A stretch of 33,968 nt of DNA, taken from assembly GCA_026692735.1 (NCBI GenBank), contig JAPLOD010000001.1, forward strand, positions 1-33,968, written 5' to 3'. The notes under the pieces were generated by a model. That model saw only the letters and a program-made list of their open reading frames with translations. It was not told the DNA's origin and did no database searches. The DNA comes from Planctomycetota bacterium. Lineage in GTDB: Bacteria; Planctomycetota; SZUA-567; H5-PLA8. The position numbers and the translations under genes are program-made. Positions 31,776 through 33,968 of the stretch are shown here, in pieces (position 1 is the stretch's first letter; each line of letters starts with the position of its first letter).

Positions 31776-33581
31776 ATGGAAATGCACGCTGCAAGGACTA
31801 TCGCGGGCGGAACACTCGCCCGGTTCTCCCTGGCCTTCATGCTCGGCCTGCCAAGTCTGGGCAAGTGTCTGGCTGCAGGCGACGGTGCCGCCGCGCACAC
31901 GGTCCTGTGGGACACGCGCTGCGTTGCCGAGGGGGGCGCGGTGGATTTCGGCGGGAAGAAGAACTGGGAGCAGGTCAGCCCCGGCACGACGGCGCACGCT
32001 TTTCCAGGCGATGTCGTGGTCGAGAACGAGCGAATCGTCGTCATCTTCTGCCGTCGCAGTGCCGGTCCCGTCGTCTGTCCCCAGCCTGTCCCGCCAGACG
32101 GGAAGGACTGTGCCCGGCTCGTCGCCGTCGCCCCTGGCGGCGAGCCAGCAGCCAGCCTGAGCCAACTCGAGATCCGCAAGAACGACAAGAACGAGGTCGC
32201 CATTGAGGTTACCTGCCGCACGGCGGGCGGAAAGGAGATATGCACCGCGTACTCCCTGGCCCGGGGCCGCGTGTTCCTCGAGGCGAAGCCGCTCCGGAAT
32301 GCAGAGCGGATCCGCGTCGAAGGCGCGACGCGCTTCGCCGTGATCCCGGACTTCTTCGGCGCCGACATGGTCTTTGACCCGCGGGCCTATACCCAGCCCA
32401 AGCTCAGCATCCCCCCGGAGAATTTCGTGCTGGACCTGCTGGAGGGGGAGAACACAATCGTGATGTGTGTGTGGCCGGCCGGCAATCAGGAGGCCCAGCT
32501 CGCCCTTGCCGGGGCGGGTGAGGAACGCCGGATCGAGGCCACGGAGATCACCTTCGACTCCAAGAGCATCTACGTGGCGCTCCTGCACGCGCCGGGCATC
32601 TGGCATGAGCGCCGGTTGCAGGAGCCTTACGCCGACCAGGACATCGCCCTGGGATGGCAGAGGCCCTTCCAGGCGAAATGGCGGGCGAACTTCTGCGCCC
32701 GGCGCCGGAGCGATTCGTGGGACTTCCAGGACGGCAGGAGCGAGACCTGGATGTATCTGTACCAGCAGATAGTGTGGCCGTGCTGGTTTGACGGCGCAAG
32801 CGGCTGCGTGCGTTTGTCCAAGAGGTTCATCGGCGTGAAGGGCCCGATGGAATCCGTCCTGGTCTACCCGTCGGACCGCAAGAAAGACACCCCGCTGGCA
32901 ACCTTCACGCCGGTGGACATCGTGCGCGAAACGCTGGGCGTGGGGCCGTGCGAATACGTGCTGGACCGGGAGGGGCTTCAGGGCCGCAGCGCCAACACAG
33001 GAAGGAAGAACTTCGGCCGCGGGGTATGCGATACGACGACGCCTATCGAGTACCTCTTCATCGGCGGCATTGAGGCGCGGGAAAGCGCGCTCGTCGGCAA
33101 CCTGGTGGACGACATCCTGGCCGACATCACCGCTATCCACGCCCGCGTCCTGGAGTTTCGCCGCTTCGGCCAGGAACTGGGCCAGCAGTGCGCCGCGCTG
33201 CGGCGGGATGCCGCGCCCGCCACCCCACTGCTCGATGCGGCAGAAAAGAGCGCCAGGGAGATCGAGGCACTCTACCAAGAGAAACTCCCGACCATCAAGG
33301 ACCCGGCGCACGCCGCTCAGGTGGGCCAGCGAATCAAGGAACTCGCGTCCAGGAGCGATCCCGAGAACCTGGGCGAGTGCAAGACCCTGACGCGCGAATT
33401 GCGTGAGGTTGCGGGAACGCAACATCGCATGACCGGCGATTACAGGGTAATGGTCAAGCGGCTGAGACAGGAGGCGGGGATCCAGGAGGCGGAAGATCCC
33501 ACCACGGCCAGAACGGCAGAGAGCATCCGCAAACTCGGCGCGCAGGTCCTCCGGAAAAAGTACGGAGTGGAGGCCGATTGA
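31776..33581 (+). CDS. Secreted protein of unknown function, paralogue lacking the propeller
   Basis: A 601-residue protein 18 bases after the previous gene, with a signal-like N-terminus (LARFSLAFMLGLPSLGKCLAA). It corresponds to the C-terminal 520 or so residues of its neighbour without the TolB propeller: beta-rich body (HAFPGDVVVENERIVVIFCRR, ARFAVIPDFFGADMV-type block, NTIVMCVWPAGNQEAQLAL), the TPVDIVRETLG segment, then a helical tail (VLEFRRFGQELGQQCAALRR). I recognise no enzyme family. The shared sequence indicates a local duplication followed by gain or loss of the propeller. Its stop overlaps the next start (TGATG), implying translational coupling. Confidence 0.7.
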   Translation: MEMHAARTIAGGTLARFSLAFMLGLPSLGKCLAAGDGAAAHTVLWDTRCVAEGGAVDFGGKKNWEQVSPGTTAHAFPGDVVVENERIVVIFCRRSAGPVVCPQPVPPDGKDCARLVAVAPGGEPAASLSQLEIRKNDKNEVAIEVTCRTAGGKEICTAYSLARGRVFLEAKPLRNAERIRVEGATRFAVIPDFFGADMVFDPRAYTQPKLSIPPENFVLDLLEGENTIVMCVWPAGNQEAQLALAGAGEERRIEATEITFDSKSIYVALLHAPGIWHERRLQEPYADQDIALGWQRPFQAKWRANFCARRRSDSWDFQDGRSETWMYLYQQIVWPCWFDGASGCVRLSKRFIGVKGPMESVLVYPSDRKKDTPLATFTPVDIVRETLGVGPCEYVLDREGLQGRSANTGRKNFGRGVCDTTTPIEYLFIGGIEARESALVGNLVDDILADITAIHARVLEFRRFGQELGQQCAALRRDAAPATPLLDAAEKSAREIEALYQEKLPTIKDPAHAAQVGQRIKELASRSDPENLGECKTLTRELREVAGTQHRMTGDYRVMVKRLRQEAGIQEAEDPTTARTAESIRKLGAQVLRKKYGVEAD

Positions 33582-33968
33582 TGACGACCATGACCCCAAA
33601 CGCCAGATGGGCAGAAGTAACCTGCATGCGGCTCAAACTCATCCCCGCGCTGGTGCTCGTGTTGGCCGGCCCACTGGTCTGCGCCCAGACAGCCCCGGCA
33701 GCCCCCGCGCGAAGTCTTCATGCTGATTTCCACGTCGCCCCTGGTGGCAGGGACACCCATCCCGGCACGGCCGACGAGCCTTTCGCCACCGTGGCCAAGG
33801 CCCGCGCTGCGGTCCGCGCGAGAATCACAGCCGGACTCGATCACGATATTCTCGTCCTGATTCGCGGCGGCACGTACGAACAGGCCGAGGCATTGGTTTT
33901 TGGCCCCGAGGACTCCGGCACCGAGAGGTACTCGATCACCTACGCGGCCTGCCCCGGCGAGGAGGCCG
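33581..33968 (+). CDS. Parallel beta-helix / pectate-lyase-like secreted protein, N-terminal part
   Basis: Missing from the ORF track because it runs off the window. ATG 33581 overlaps the upstream TGA; an alternative start is MRLKLIP at 33626, which begins a signal peptide (LIPALVLVLAGPLVCAQ). After it, FHVAPGGRDTHPGTADEPF and ATVAKARAAVRA match the conserved opening of right-handed beta-helix polysaccharide-active proteins, and ILVLIRGGTYEQAEALVF is the first coil. About 129 residues are visible. The enzymatic class cannot be told without the rest. It is the third gene of a likely operon with the paralogous pair. Confidence 0.75.
   Translation, partial: MTTMTPNARWAEVTCMRLKLIPALVLVLAGPLVCAQTAPAAPARSLHADFHVAPGGRDTHPGTADEPFATVAKARAAVRARITAGLDHDILVLIRGGTYEQAEALVFGPEDSGTERYSITYAACPGEEA

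Noticed and set aside
31668-33599. 643-residue minus-strand ORF covering the unknown paralogue
   Set aside because: The plus-strand gene has a signal peptide, paralogue and coupled neighbour; the minus frame has no recognisable motif.

Overview
The window is GC-rich, gene-dense bacterial DNA from what looks like a Planctomycetota-type lineage or a relative with similar gene content (other PVC bacteria, Hydrogenedentota). Supporting signs are two type II/IV-pseudopilin-like proteins of the planctomycete 'H-X9-DG' style, a BatA/VWA plus very large coiled-coil plus VWA/GATase-like gene trio, a Gly-rich-loop Ser/Thr kinase fragment beside PQQ-type quinoprotein propellers, many secreted proteins of unknown role, and numerous short palindromic or 7-nt-period intergenic repeats. 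No rRNA gene, intact tRNA gene, CRISPR array or complete transposon is visible. Taxonomy is inferred from gene content only.

Layout. (1) 1-3.3 kb, minus strand: 5' part of a SAM methyltransferase, a TPR lipid- or membrane-anchored protein, and two nearly identical tandem pseudopilins, each with a copy of the same terminator. (2) 3.3-4.2 kb: heptamer repeats and an orphan HicB-type antitoxin. (3) 4.2-15.6 kb, plus strand: a probable operon of BatA-like VWA protein, 1248-aa coiled-coil membrane protein, second VWA/GATase-like protein, a secreted caspase-like protein with an EF-hand loop, and a BNR/Asp-box propeller protein. A double-hairpin repeat sits exactly on one stop codon in this operon. 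(4) 15.6-20.0 kb: hairpin-rich spacer, a beheaded Ser/Thr kinase, and a chimeric secreted protein joining a 'TYQGQL' domain to two PQQ propellers. (5) 20.0-28.4 kb: a local LacI-type regulon. Five promoters, all with TTGAC and a perfectly conserved CGTGTAAGCT, stand before a broken GH2-like gene, the LacI gene itself, a transglutaminase-like/GH43-like pair, a creatininase/alpha-beta hydrolase pair, and a truncated amidohydrolase. (6) 28.4-34 kb: repeats and gene debris, then two paralogous secreted proteins of unknown function (one with a TolB-like propeller) and the start of a parallel beta-helix protein.

How the parts work together. The LacI block reads as a compact carbohydrate or glycoconjugate utilisation module with autoregulation; two of its member genes are broken although their promoters and operators are intact. 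The VWA/GATase block resembles the aerotolerance (Bat)-type membrane complexes known from planctomycetes, here extended downstream by a caspase-fold protein and a propeller. The most notable signals are the shared operator/promoter, the period-7 repeats of several unrelated sequences (one as a 4+4 inverted pair), and the chimeric or truncated genes. No function has been demonstrated; all are read from sequence motifs.
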